From Bacteroidota bacterium (GTDB taxonomy: Bacteria; Bacteroidota; Bacteroidia; Bacteroidales; WCHB1-69), in the NCBI GenBank assembly GCA_017860455.1, contig JAGDMF010000010.1:40223-104222 (forward strand): a DNA stretch of 64,000 nt, read 5' to 3'. The notes beneath the pieces are model-generated. The model was not told where the DNA came from and did no database searches. It was given only the letters and a program-made list of their open reading frames with translations. Shown here in pieces: positions 1-9,004 of this stretch; positions within the stretch are counted from its first letter, which is position 1, and each line of letters starts with the position of its first letter. Made by a program: the position numbers and the translations under genes.

Positions 1-2
1 GA

Positions 3-533
3 ATCGCCCTTAATTATTCTACGGTAAAGCTCACTGCTTCGGATGTTTTTCTGATAATGTTTGACCTTCCACCGGGAAATGAGCGCAATAACTATGCGAT
101 CGAATATCTGAATGCCAAAGAGGAACGCTCCTTTTTTGATTTGTCAGTTAGCCGGTTATTTCATGTGAATTCTGTTCTTAAACCGTTTGTAGAATTGGGA
201 CTTCAGTTTAACTATTTGAAAGTGAAAAGTTTCCAGGCTGTCATTGAGGATCGCCCTTTCGATATGCTCTCTTCTGTTTCATCCAATTATATTCCGGGAC
301 AAACCAATCCTCCCAACTACAGAAACTGGGCAGCTCCTGGCTATGGACTCTCCCTGACAGGTGGACTTAAAATTGTTTTCAATGAATCTTTTTCATTAGA
401 TCCTGCCATTAACTTTTCCATAAGCTCTTTCGGACATTCCGATAATTTATATGGTTTCTTTACCGGTTTTACTTTTAACTATAATCTCATGATTCGCTTA
501 GTTATGAGTGATTTATATTTTAATAAAAAATAA
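3..533 (+). CDS. Outer-membrane beta-barrel-like protein, 5' truncated by window edge
   Basis: Frame is open from nt 3 through the listed ORF (57..533). Alternating hydrophobic/aromatic beta-strand-like C-terminus ending in a short F/Y-rich strand. Confidence 0.5.
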   Translation: MALNYSTVKLTASDVFLIMFDLPPGNERNNYAIEYLNAKEERSFFDLSVSRLFHVNSVLKPFVELGLQFNYLKVKSFQAVIEDRPFDMLSSVSSNYIPGQTNPPNYRNWAAPGYGLSLTGGLKIVFNESFSLDPAINFSISSFGHSDNLYGFFTGFTFNYNLMIRLVMSDLYFNKK

Positions 534-560
534 AATTTTATTTATTTAAAATTACACCTG

Positions 561-1640
561 ATGAAAATTGAATCAAAACTGTTTTTCTATACTACATTTT
601 TGATTTTTTCCATTCTTTTTTGTTTTAATATAAAAATGGAGGCACAACCAATGCCTTATGTTGAAAAAAAGGGTGAATCTTTTATTCTTCCTCTTTCAAA
701 CTCAAAAATGTGCCACGCTTCAACGATCGTGGAACTTTCAAATGGAGATCTTATGGCAGCCTGGTTTCAGGGAAGTTATGAAGGAGCTAATGATGTAAAG
801 ATCTGGGGTTCCTTTTTTCATGAAAATCAATGGAGTGCCCCACAACAATTGGTTGTAGGATTCAACAGAATCGGTACAAATCCTGATTTTTCCGACACAT
901 TAGCTTGCTGGAATCCTGTTTTATTCAAATCTCCGGATAACATCATCTTTCTGTACTACAAAGTGGGAAAATCTCCCCGGGAATGGTGGGGTGAATATAT
1001 TTCTTCAACAGATAATGGAAAAACCTGGAGTTCTCCGAATTTATGCAATCCTTCATTAGGACCTGTTAAAAACAAACCACTTATCACCTCTACCGGAACA
1101 TGGTTGTTTCCAACCAGTACTGAAACTCTGGAAGACTGGAATGTTTTTATTGAACGATCAACAAACGAGGGTAAAACCTGGAGAACCATAGCCATTGATA
1201 GCGTGAACCCAGCAAAAGTGATTCAGCCTACCCTGCTTCAATATCCGGATGGTTCAATCCATGCCTTTTGTAGAAGCAATCAGAATTGTGTTATGGAGTC
1301 GGTTTCAAAAAATGATGGAAAAACCTGGTCTCCATTGAGTAAAACCAATTTAGTGAATCCCAATTCCGGAATTGATGCCATTGTCCAAAAAAATGGGGTT
1401 ATCTATCTGGTTTATAATCCTATGGAAAGTGGAAAAGAGTGGGTCAATGGTCGCAATGTTCTGACAATTGCCATCTCTTTTGACGGAAAAGAGTGGTTTG
1501 ACGTTTATCATTTAGAAAAAGAAGAAAACGGTGAATTTAGTTATCCGGCTATTATTCAAACTTCAGATGGATTAATCCATATCACTTACACCTATAACCG
1601 AAAAAACATAAAACATATCATATTCAAAAGTAACTTTTAA
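561..1640 (+). CDS. Exo-alpha-sialidase / BNR-repeat family secreted protein
   Basis: N-terminal signal-like segment; repeated S/T-x-D-x-G-x-T-W Asp-box motifs (SSTDNGKTWSS, STNEGKTWRT, SKNDGKTWSP); CHASTIVELSNGDLMAAWFQGSYEG typical of the sialidase fold. Confidence 0.85.
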   Translation: MKIESKLFFYTTFLIFSILFCFNIKMEAQPMPYVEKKGESFILPLSNSKMCHASTIVELSNGDLMAAWFQGSYEGANDVKIWGSFFHENQWSAPQQLVVGFNRIGTNPDFSDTLACWNPVLFKSPDNIIFLYYKVGKSPREWWGEYISSTDNGKTWSSPNLCNPSLGPVKNKPLITSTGTWLFPTSTETLEDWNVFIERSTNEGKTWRTIAIDSVNPAKVIQPTLLQYPDGSIHAFCRSNQNCVMESVSKNDGKTWSPLSKTNLVNPNSGIDAIVQKNGVIYLVYNPMESGKEWVNGRNVLTIAISFDGKEWFDVYHLEKEENGEFSYPAIIQTSDGLIHITYTYNRKNIKHIIFKSNF

Positions 1641-1651
1641 AACAAAATAGT

Positions 1652-2575
1652 ATGAAACAAGGACCAGTAGCCGCAATATTAGGCTTAACACTACTCTCTT
1701 TTCCTTTAATGTATCTCTTTTTAGGCACACCTCTCGGTGAAACGGAATTAAACGCTTTAAAACCCCTTTTATGGGTCTTAGGAGCCTCTATTCTTTTAAC
1801 GTTCATCGTTGGTGAACTTACCCGTAATAATAGCCAGGTGGACAAAATATGGAGTATTTTGCCATTGGTTTACGCATGGATTGTAACCTACTATGGTGAT
1901 TTTTCAACCCGATTGGTTGTAATGAGCATTTTGGTCACAATTTGGGGATTAAGATTGAGTATAAATTTCGGATTAAAAGGCGCCTATCAATGGAAATTCT
2001 GGGGTGGTGAAGAAGATTACCGATGGAAATATTTAAGAACTCAACCGGAGTTTCAGGCCAAATGGAAATGGAGTTTGTTTAATTTCGGATTTATCTGTGG
2101 ATATCAGAATCTCCTCATTTTCTTATTTACCATGCCCATCATGATTGCATTACAATTCAATAGTGAGCCATTTGGAACTTTAGATCTCATTTTTGCGATA
2201 CTTATGTTCTTTTTTATCCTTTACGAAACGATTGCTGACATTCAACAATTTCGTTTTCAAACCGCAAAACATGCATTACTCAAACAAGGTTTACCTTTAG
2301 ATGAAAAATACAGCAAGGGATTCTTAGACAGAGGATTATGGAAATACAGCCGCCATCCCAACTACTTTGCCGAGCAAGCGATCTGGTTCATGTTTTACGG
2401 ATTCAGTATCGCTGCAAGTGGACAATGGTTTAACTGGAGTATCGCAGGATCAATCTTATTAATCGCTTTATTTTTAGGCAGTTCCAACTTTAGCGAACAC
2501 ATCAGTGCCTCCAAATATCCCGAATACAAAAACTACCAAAAAAAAGTATCCAGGTTTATTCCATTTCTAAAATAG
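1652..2575 (+). CDS. DUF1295 / steroid 5-alpha-reductase-like membrane protein
   Basis: Multi-TM; motifs DKIWSILPLVYAW, WGLRLSINF, GLWKYSRHPNYFAEQAIW typical of DUF1295. Confidence 0.85.
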   Translation: MKQGPVAAILGLTLLSFPLMYLFLGTPLGETELNALKPLLWVLGASILLTFIVGELTRNNSQVDKIWSILPLVYAWIVTYYGDFSTRLVVMSILVTIWGLRLSINFGLKGAYQWKFWGGEEDYRWKYLRTQPEFQAKWKWSLFNFGFICGYQNLLIFLFTMPIMIALQFNSEPFGTLDLIFAILMFFFILYETIADIQQFRFQTAKHALLKQGLPLDEKYSKGFLDRGLWKYSRHPNYFAEQAIWFMFYGFSIAASGQWFNWSIAGSILLIALFLGSSNFSEHISASKYPEYKNYQKKVSRFIPFLK

Positions 2576-2626
2576 GCAAAGGGCGAAAGGCAAAGGGCGA
2601 ATTTTGGGTTTTGGTTATTAGTTCTT

Positions 2627-2724
2627 ACTTTTTACCTATTACTTTTTACCTATTACTTTTTACCTATTACTTTTTACCTATTACTTTTTACCTATTACTT
2701 TTTACCTATTACTTTTTACCTATT
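2627..2724. repeat. Tandem repeat, 7 copies of 14-bp unit ACTTTTTACCTATT
   Basis: Read directly; copies start at 2627, 2641, 2655, 2669, 2683, 2697 and 2711. Confidence 0.97.
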
Positions 2725-3403
2725 TTCTGTTCACCAAACTTCCTGTCCAATCCGATTCGTTGTACTCAATTCTTTTTGTCCAGTTCCCTAGGGAATCCCA
2801 TTCTAAATACACCACTTTATAAATAGTAAATGGATCATTTTTAAGATTTCTTGATTTGATGATGGTATCAAAACCGTTGGAATCAAATTCAAATAGTTGC
2901 TCATAATATGATGAGCCTAGTTTCGATTCCCACTTTGACCATACAATCTTCGAGTTTTCCCATTTTTCTTCCGTTTTTGAATGGTATCCTAATACAGGGG
3001 CATAGTTTTTAGTATAAAGGATATTGTTTTTGTACTTTGAAATTTTTGTTTCCAATTCAATCACCCCTTTCATCGTATAAGTTGAGGAAAACATTTGGCT
3101 TGTTTTACTTGTTTTGAAATAAAACCTTTTACCAAAAAAAATAGTGTCCATTTTTGCAAATAATGTAGAATCCAATTCTAATAAAGGGCTGAAATAGAAA
3201 TATTTGGTTATTCCATTAAATCGGTTCGTATCTATGGTGTAATTCAATAAGGAATCCACATGGATGGCTTGACTTTTTTCAATCATAAGTTTCACATTTC
3301 CTTTTAAATAAAACGTTTGCGTATTATAAACCGGGAAGGTTTCGATTTTCTTACTGCTACACAACAACGTAACTAAACAGATTACAAAAAACAGGTGTTT
3401 CAT
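2720..3403 (-). CDS. Hypothetical secreted protein
   Basis: 227-aa ORF with N-terminal hydrophobic segment; no recognised domain; stop codon lies inside the 14-bp tandem array. Confidence 0.6.
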   Translation of the reverse strand: MKHLFFVICLVTLLCSSKKIETFPVYNTQTFYLKGNVKLMIEKSQAIHVDSLLNYTIDTNRFNGITKYFYFSPLLELDSTLFAKMDTIFFGKRFYFKTSKTSQMFSSTYTMKGVIELETKISKYKNNILYTKNYAPVLGYHSKTEEKWENSKIVWSKWESKLGSSYYEQLFEFDSNGFDTIIKSRNLKNDPFTIYKVVYLEWDSLGNWTKRIEYNESDWTGSLVNRK

Positions 3404-3579
3404 AAGGATACTATTTTATTTCTTGAATATTTGAATTAATGAAAGACAAAAGTAATCATTTTTTTAATAAAACCTAAGAAATGTAAATTAGCAAATTTGT
3501 GAATTTGTGAATAAGCAAATTTAAAATTTGGTTTTTGGGTTTAAAAAACTAATAACCAAAACCTTATAGCTAATAACTT

Positions 3580-3830
3580 TTTGGGCATTCCGGCAGCAGC
3601 CGACCCACACTCCTACCCTGCTGCCGTCGGGCTCCGGTCTAATGCTGATAGCTGAGAGTTCGCTGCGTTAGGGCGGAGCCGAGAAAGCCCGCAAAGCAAA
3701 AAGCCGCTATGATGCAGGGAGTAAAAGAGCGAGCTTGTGAGCTCCTTTTACGACCATGCAGTCATACGGCTGTTTGGTGCGGACTTGAAGGCGGAGACCG
3801 ACGGCGAGCTTGCGAGCCGGAACGCCCAAA
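3580..3830. repeat. GC-rich intergenic multi-hairpin element with terminal inverted repeats
   Basis: TTTGGGCATTCCGG (3580-3593) versus CCGGAACGCCCAAA (3817-3830), 13/14 complementary; internal hairpins 3592-3625, 3630-3680 and 3689-3782. Confidence 0.75.
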
Positions 3831-3831
3831 T

Positions 3832-3868
3832 AGTGAATAGTGAAGAGTGAATAATGAATAGTGAATAA
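3832..3868. repeat. Short degenerate tandem repeat (GTGAATA / ATGAATA units)
   Basis: agtgaatagtgaagagtgaataatgaatagtgaataac directly visible. Confidence 0.85.
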
Positions 3869-3869
3869 C

Positions 3870-4775
3870 TTATTTCTTAATCACTTTCTTAGCAACAGTT
3901 CCTTCTGGCGTTGTTACTTTTACAAAGTAGGTTCCTGAAGCATAAGGTTCAATATTGATGCTGTTTTCTGTTCCGGAATAGATCTTTTGTCCTACAATAT
4001 TAAACATTTCAATCCATTGGATATTATCTCCTGTAATATGAATTGTTTGAGTAGCAGGATTTGGATAGATTTTGAAACTTTCTGTGTTTTCAGTAACAGC
4101 TACATCATCCATTCTTAATTTAAAATTGTCAACATAGTAAGTCCCATTAGTTAAATCAGGTGGTGCAGCAGAAAAAAAGTTAACACCTCCTAATTGAACT
4201 AAACCTGTTGTATCATTTGCCTGATAATGATATGGCCATGTATGAATCTGATTATTGTTAATCTCCATTTTAGCTTCATCTTCAGTTAAATCAATTTTAA
4301 TATACATGTGAAAAAACTGATTAGAAGGATAAGTAAAGGAAATTTCTCCATCTGCAGCTTTTCCAACTTTCAGATACCCTGTTCCGGTATTGGAAAAATA
4401 GCATTCTAAGGCCCATTCAGAGCTTGTTCCGGCAAAGTTGTGCAATACATTAAAATAAGCTCCGGTGCCGGTAGAGGGCACATAATAGTCAAATTCGATC
4501 ACATATTCACCTGTTGTGAAATTGGCAATCGGGAAAACGCAATCATTTCCGGATACAATCTTTAATGAATTGGATGGAGATGCTGCTTGTTCCGCTGAAA
4601 TAGTCGCATCTTCTGATCCACCCGGGGCGGCACTCCAAGTCGTGAAATTCGTGTTCACGACAGCAATCTTGTCTCCGGCTGTATAGGTATCAAAATTTTC
4701 CTGAAAAATAATGGTTTGGGCTTGCATTGCGACACACGCAAAGAGCATACCCGTAAAGAGTAAGATTTTTTTCAT
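3870..4775 (-). CDS. T9SS type A sorting domain-containing secreted protein
   Basis: Signal peptide; C-terminal FKIYPNPATQTIHI...GTYFVKVTTPEGTVAKKVIKK sorting domain. Confidence 0.85.
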   Translation of the reverse strand: MKKILLFTGMLFACVAMQAQTIIFQENFDTYTAGDKIAVVNTNFTTWSAAPGGSEDATISAEQAASPSNSLKIVSGNDCVFPIANFTTGEYVIEFDYYVPSTGTGAYFNVLHNFAGTSSEWALECYFSNTGTGYLKVGKAADGEISFTYPSNQFFHMYIKIDLTEDEAKMEINNNQIHTWPYHYQANDTTGLVQLGGVNFFSAAPPDLTNGTYYVDNFKLRMDDVAVTENTESFKIYPNPATQTIHITGDNIQWIEMFNIVGQKIYSGTENSINIEPYASGTYFVKVTTPEGTVAKKVIKK

Positions 4776-4802
4776 AGCCTTGTTTTTTTAATTAATAACG
4801 CC

Positions 4803-4810
4803 CAAATTTA
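4803..4810 (-). promoter_or_regulatory. Bacteroidota -7 promoter element (TAAATTTG on minus strand)
   Basis: Matches TAnnTTTG, 28-35 nt upstream of the 3870..4775 start codon. Confidence 0.45.
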
Positions 4811-4852
4811 CAACAATTTTTTAAAAAACAATGGCTTTTTAATTTTTTTTAA

Positions 4853-4886
4853 TAAAAAAGGCACATTTGATAAAATGCGCCTTTTC
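4853..4886 (-). terminator. Rho-independent terminator-like hairpin downstream of the EF-G-like gene
   Basis: aaaaaaGGCaCATTTgataAAATGcGCCtttt inverted repeat flanked by A/T tracts, just after the 4914 gene end. Confidence 0.65.
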
Positions 4887-4913
4887 TGATATGTTGAAAA
4901 TTTAAACGTAAGA

Positions 4914-7043
4914 CTATTCGTCTTCTTTGTTTTCTTCTTCGTATTTTTTGATAATTTCGCTTTGAACATCTGCTGGAACTTGTTGATATTCAGCAAATTT
5001 CATTCCGTAAGAAGCACGTCCAGATGTGATAGAACTTAGTGTTGTAGAATATTTATTCATTTCTGCTAATGGTATTTTAGCACGAATGATTTGGAATTCT
5101 CCTTCACTGTCCATTCCCATTACCACCCCTCTACGTCCCTGAAGGTCAGTCATAACATCACCCATTCTGTCAGAAGGTACGAATACTTCCACATCATAAA
5201 TAGGTTCCAAAATTTTAGGACCTGCATTTTTGAATGCTTCACGGAAAGCCTGACGACCGGCTAATTTGAAAGCCAACTCATTAGAGTCAACAGGGTGCAT
5301 TTTTCCATCATAAATGTTGATCACGATATCACGTGCATAAGAACCTGTAAGTGGACCCTCTTCAATTCTTTCATTGATCCCTTTTAAAATAGCTGGTAAA
5401 AATCTGGCATCAATAGCACCTCCAACGATACAGTTATTGAAAATCAATTTTCCGCCCCATGGTAAATCATAGGTATCAGTTCCACGAATCGGATATTTGG
5501 TTTGATTTGACATTCCTTCATAATAAGGTTCTACAAGCATGTGAACTTCACCGAATTGTCCGGCTCCACCTGATTGTTTTTTATGACGATACATCGCTTC
5601 AGCAGATTTTGTGATGGTTTCACGATAAGGAATTTTTGGAGCATAATACTCAATTTCTACCTTATTCAACTTTTCAATGATCCATTTAACGATATTCAAG
5701 TGTTGTTCCCCTTGTCCGGAGATGATCACTTGTTTTAACTCTTTAGATTGTTCTGAAAGGAAAGTTAGGTCCGTTTTGCGGAATTCGTTTAAAATAGCAC
5801 CTAATTTTTCATCATCAGAGCTGTTTTTAGCTTTTACTGCAGTACGGAATTTTGGTTCAGGATATTCGGTAGGTACAATCATTTCATCACCTGATTTAAC
5901 TAAGGTGTGAGAAGATTGAGTTCCTTTTAATTTGATAGTAGCTACGATATCACCGGCAACAGCTTTTTCCACTTTCTCTCTGTTTTTTCCTGCTACACAA
6001 AGAAGTGAAGTTAATCTTTCCTTTGAATTGGTTTTATTGTTCACCATATCCATAGCTTCTGTAATCTCACCGCCATAAATTTTCATGATGGAAAGTTCTC
6101 CAATGTGTTGTTCTATAGATGTTTTGAACACATAAGCAGTTGGAGTATCAGTTGTTTTACAAGCTAATGTTTTTCCGGAAATTGTTTGTACTCCAGCCAT
6201 TTCATCAGGTGCTGGACAACTTGATTTGATGATATCCATAACTCTGGTAACACCTTGATCTGTTTTTGCAGCTACACATAAAACTGGGAAAGTTCCACGG
6301 TTGATGATTCCTAATTTTAATCCTCTGGCCATCTCCTCTTCTGTAAGTGTTCCCTCTTCAAAGAATTTGTCCATTAGCGCTTCATCATTTTCAGCAGCAG
6401 CTTCAACTAATGCATTGTACATCTCTTCTGCTTTATCTTTTTCAGAAGCAGGGATATCTTCAACGATAGCTTTTCCACCCCCAACAGGGAATTTTAAAAG
6501 TTTCATCTGAAGTAAATCGATTACACTGTCAAAACCTATACCAGCGTTTATCGGATATTGGAATGGCATTACACTGTTTCCAAAAAAATGTTTTAATTGT
6601 CTGATTGTTTCATCAAAATTTGCTTTTTCATGATCCAATTCATTAACAACGAAAAATACAGGAACATTCATTCTTTTAGTCCATCTCCATTGAATTTCAG
6701 CACCAACGTCCACCCCATTTTGAGCGTTGATAACCATCATTGCTGTATCAGCAACTCTTAATGAACCTACAACTTCACCAATAAAGTCATCAAAACCTGG
6801 ACAATCAATCATATTGATTTTACAACCATCGTGTTCAGCATACATTACTGTAGCCTGGATAGATTGTTGTCTTTCTAATTCTACATCACGATAATCTGAA
6901 ATGGTATTTTTATCTTCAACAGTTCCTCTTCTGCTAATTACTCCGCCATGAAAAGCCATAGCTTCGGCAAGGGTCGTTTTTCCAACACGGTTACCACCGA
7001 TAAGGGCGACATTTCTAATTTCTTTGGTTTGATAAACTTTCAT
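4914..7043 (-). CDS. Elongation factor G-like paralog (EF-G2 type)
   Basis: Full-length EF-G architecture; P-loop GGNRVGKTT; switch region ELERQQSIQATV; DCPGFDDF; NELD in place of NKxD. Confidence 0.9.
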   Translation of the reverse strand: MKVYQTKEIRNVALIGGNRVGKTTLAEAMAFHGGVISRRGTVEDKNTISDYRDVELERQQSIQATVMYAEHDGCKINMIDCPGFDDFIGEVVGSLRVADTAMMVINAQNGVDVGAEIQWRWTKRMNVPVFFVVNELDHEKANFDETIRQLKHFFGNSVMPFQYPINAGIGFDSVIDLLQMKLLKFPVGGGKAIVEDIPASEKDKAEEMYNALVEAAAENDEALMDKFFEEGTLTEEEMARGLKLGIINRGTFPVLCVAAKTDQGVTRVMDIIKSSCPAPDEMAGVQTISGKTLACKTTDTPTAYVFKTSIEQHIGELSIMKIYGGEITEAMDMVNNKTNSKERLTSLLCVAGKNREKVEKAVAGDIVATIKLKGTQSSHTLVKSGDEMIVPTEYPEPKFRTAVKAKNSSDDEKLGAILNEFRKTDLTFLSEQSKELKQVIISGQGEQHLNIVKWIIEKLNKVEIEYYAPKIPYRETITKSAEAMYRHKKQSGGAGQFGEVHMLVEPYYEGMSNQTKYPIRGTDTYDLPWGGKLIFNNCIVGGAIDARFLPAILKGINERIEEGPLTGSYARDIVINIYDGKMHPVDSNELAFKLAGRQAFREAFKNAGPKILEPIYDVEVFVPSDRMGDVMTDLQGRRGVVMGMDSEGEFQIIRAKIPLAEMNKYSTTLSSITSGRASYGMKFAEYQQVPADVQSEIIKKYEEENKEDE

Positions 7044-7098
7044 TGTGGTCTTAAATTATTATTAAATCTTAATTTTTTTATATTTTAATTTGAGGGCG

Positions 7099-7106
7099 CA
7101 AATATA
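7099..7106 (-). promoter_or_regulatory. Bacteroidota -7 promoter element (TATATTTG on minus strand)
   Basis: CAAATATA on + strand, ~56 nt upstream of the EF-G-like start. Confidence 0.45.
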
Positions 7107-7144
7107 GTGAAAAAATCGTTTGGTTTGGCTCCGAATTTGTGTGA

Positions 7145-8431
7145 TTAAGATTTCACTATCTTTTTTACAACATATTGATTTTTAGAGTTTTGTATTTTTA
7201 ACAAATAGAGAGATGGGGGATATTCAAATTTTTGATTCCATCTTGAGCTTCCACTTTCAAAATAATTGGTTGTTTTTTCAAGCAATTGCCCACTTAAAGA
7301 ATAGATCTCAAACGTTAACTGATCGGGTTGATCTAGTTGTATTTCCATACTAATCTGATCCTGAACAGGATTGTTCACATTAACCTGAATAACAGAGGCA
7401 AAATCCTGAACAGAAACGGTATAGTCAATAGCAAATTGCAAAATAACAGGTAAGTGATCGGACAAATTATATAATGCATTGGCGATAGAATCAGGTACAG
7501 ATGTATTGGTAGGGTTATTGATAGATCCATTGAATCTTTGCCCATCTTGTCCTAATGCCATATAAGAGTCATTGATAGATCTCACTTTCTTGCTTCCGTA
7601 GTAAATGTATGGGGAAACCAATATGAAATCAAAACGATCATCCATTCCTCCGGTTGAAAAGCAACCATTATCAGATGATGTATGGGTTGATTGAGTATGA
7701 ATATTTGCAAATTGGGAAGAATTATTCCAATTTCCGGATTGGTTGATGGGATCATAAAAGCGATAAAGTGTATTGGAATAATTGATCAGATTCTGGTATG
7801 CGATTTCTGAAGAGGAGTAGAGGTTAAAATCCCCGGAAAAAACATAATTGCTGGCTGCGCCCATTTGTTCTAATTTCGTCATTAAAGCCTGGGTTTGTTG
7901 TCCTCTGACAATGGCTTCTGCATCTGAACTACCTGCTTTTAAATGCGTTACAATAAAAGTGATAAAAATGGTATCCCCATTGGCTAACTGAGGGGTTTTA
8001 TAATACATTTTGTATGCATTAATATCTCTAACACTGGTTGTTACATAAAAAAAGGAGTGATACCCCAATTTTCTGGAATCGTAGTAAACCATATTGGCAA
8101 TCGATCCACCTGAGAAATTGGTTAGGGGACAATTTTGATAATAGGTTACTCCATCTGTATTCAATGCATTATTTTTGATTCGATCCACATAGGTTGACTG
8201 ACTTCCTATTTCATTGACACTTAAAATATCGGGTTGAACATATTTGATGATTTTTTTAAGGTTCATATCCTTATCGTTCAGATAGGAGGAAGTCACGGTA
8301 CATCCGGATGGAACTGCCGTTGTATAATACATCAGATTATACTGCATCATTTTAATAGTATCTACTTGACTATATGAATTATAAAAAAATAAAGCGATGA
8401 AAGCCAGTGTTAAAAATTTTTGTTTTTTCAT
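7145..8431 (-). CDS. Endonuclease/exonuclease/phosphatase-family protein with T9SS sorting domain
   Basis: Signal peptide; MQYNLMYY, DILSVNEIGS, VTHLKAGSS, FSGDFNLYSSSE, LSDHLPVIL motifs of the EEP superfamily; C-terminal sorting-like tail ending KKIVKS. Confidence 0.85.
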   Translation of the reverse strand: MKKQKFLTLAFIALFFYNSYSQVDTIKMMQYNLMYYTTAVPSGCTVTSSYLNDKDMNLKKIIKYVQPDILSVNEIGSQSTYVDRIKNNALNTDGVTYYQNCPLTNFSGGSIANMVYYDSRKLGYHSFFYVTTSVRDINAYKMYYKTPQLANGDTIFITFIVTHLKAGSSDAEAIVRGQQTQALMTKLEQMGAASNYVFSGDFNLYSSSEIAYQNLINYSNTLYRFYDPINQSGNWNNSSQFANIHTQSTHTSSDNGCFSTGGMDDRFDFILVSPYIYYGSKKVRSINDSYMALGQDGQRFNGSINNPTNTSVPDSIANALYNLSDHLPVILQFAIDYTVSVQDFASVIQVNVNNPVQDQISMEIQLDQPDQLTFEIYSLSGQLLEKTTNYFESGSSRWNQKFEYPPSLYLLKIQNSKNQYVVKKIVKS

Positions 8432-8460
8432 GTTTTTTTTTGGTGATTTTTTTTTGTTAA

Positions 8461-8487
8461 AAAAAGAGGAGAAAAACTCCTCTTTTT
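8461..8487 (-). terminator. Rho-independent terminator for ssb
   Basis: AAAAAGAGGAG-aaaaa-CTCCTCTTTTT perfect inverted repeat immediately after ssb. Confidence 0.85.
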
Positions 8488-8493
8488 GATGAT

Positions 8494-8931
8494 TTAGAAT
8501 GGTAGGTCATCTGAGACGAAATCGGTTTCCACATTGACAGGACTCGGTTCTGCATGTGGTGCATTGACCACTTTTTCAGCAGTAGGTTTATCCGCATCGT
8601 CTTGTTTAGAGCCCAACATAGTGAATGTTGTTGCTTCGATTTCGGTTACATACTTTTTCACTCCGTTATCTTCCCAGGATCTGGTTCGGAGTCTTCCTTC
8701 CAGGTAAATGAGTTTACCTTTCGTAAGAAATTTTTCAGCAATTTCAGCTAAATTCCGCCAGCACACAATGTTGTGCCATTCGGTTTGTTCCACTTTCTTG
8801 CCCTCCTTGTCTTTGTAGATTTCGGATGTTGCTAATGAGAAGGAGGCTTTCTTTGTTCCACCTTCGAAGGCTCTGACTTCAGGATCTTTTCCTAGTCGGC
8901 CAATGAGAATAACTTTGTTAATACCAGACAT
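8494..8931 (-). CDS. ssb: Single-stranded DNA-binding protein
   Basis: MSGINKVILIGRLGKDPEVR; WHNIVCW; C-terminal acidic tip DDLPF. Confidence 0.97.
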   Translation of the reverse strand: MSGINKVILIGRLGKDPEVRAFEGGTKKASFSLATSEIYKDKEGKKVEQTEWHNIVCWRNLAEIAEKFLTKGKLIYLEGRLRTRSWEDNGVKKYVTEIEATTFTMLGSKQDDADKPTAEKVVNAPHAEPSPVNVETDFVSDDLPF

Positions 8932-8954
8932 AGTAGTTTGTTTTTAGTACGCGA

Positions 8955-8962
8955 CAAAGATA
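8955..8962 (-). promoter_or_regulatory. Bacteroidota -7 promoter element (TATCTTTG on minus strand)
   Basis: CAAAGATA on + strand, 24 nt upstream of the ssb start. Confidence 0.5.
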
Positions 8963-9004
8963 ATAATTATTCTGAAAATAGGAGTGTGGTTTGTGCAAAA
9001 TTTT

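Noticed and set aside
2611-2826. 71-aa ORF on + strand
   Set aside because: Consists of translated 14-bp tandem repeat (FYLLLFTYYFLPIT...) and overlaps the end of the minus-strand gene; artefact.
4808-4996. 62-aa minus-strand ORF at the end of the EF-G-like gene
   Set aside because: Lies in the terminator region and overlaps EF-G coding in another frame; Lys/Phe-rich artefact of A/T tracts.
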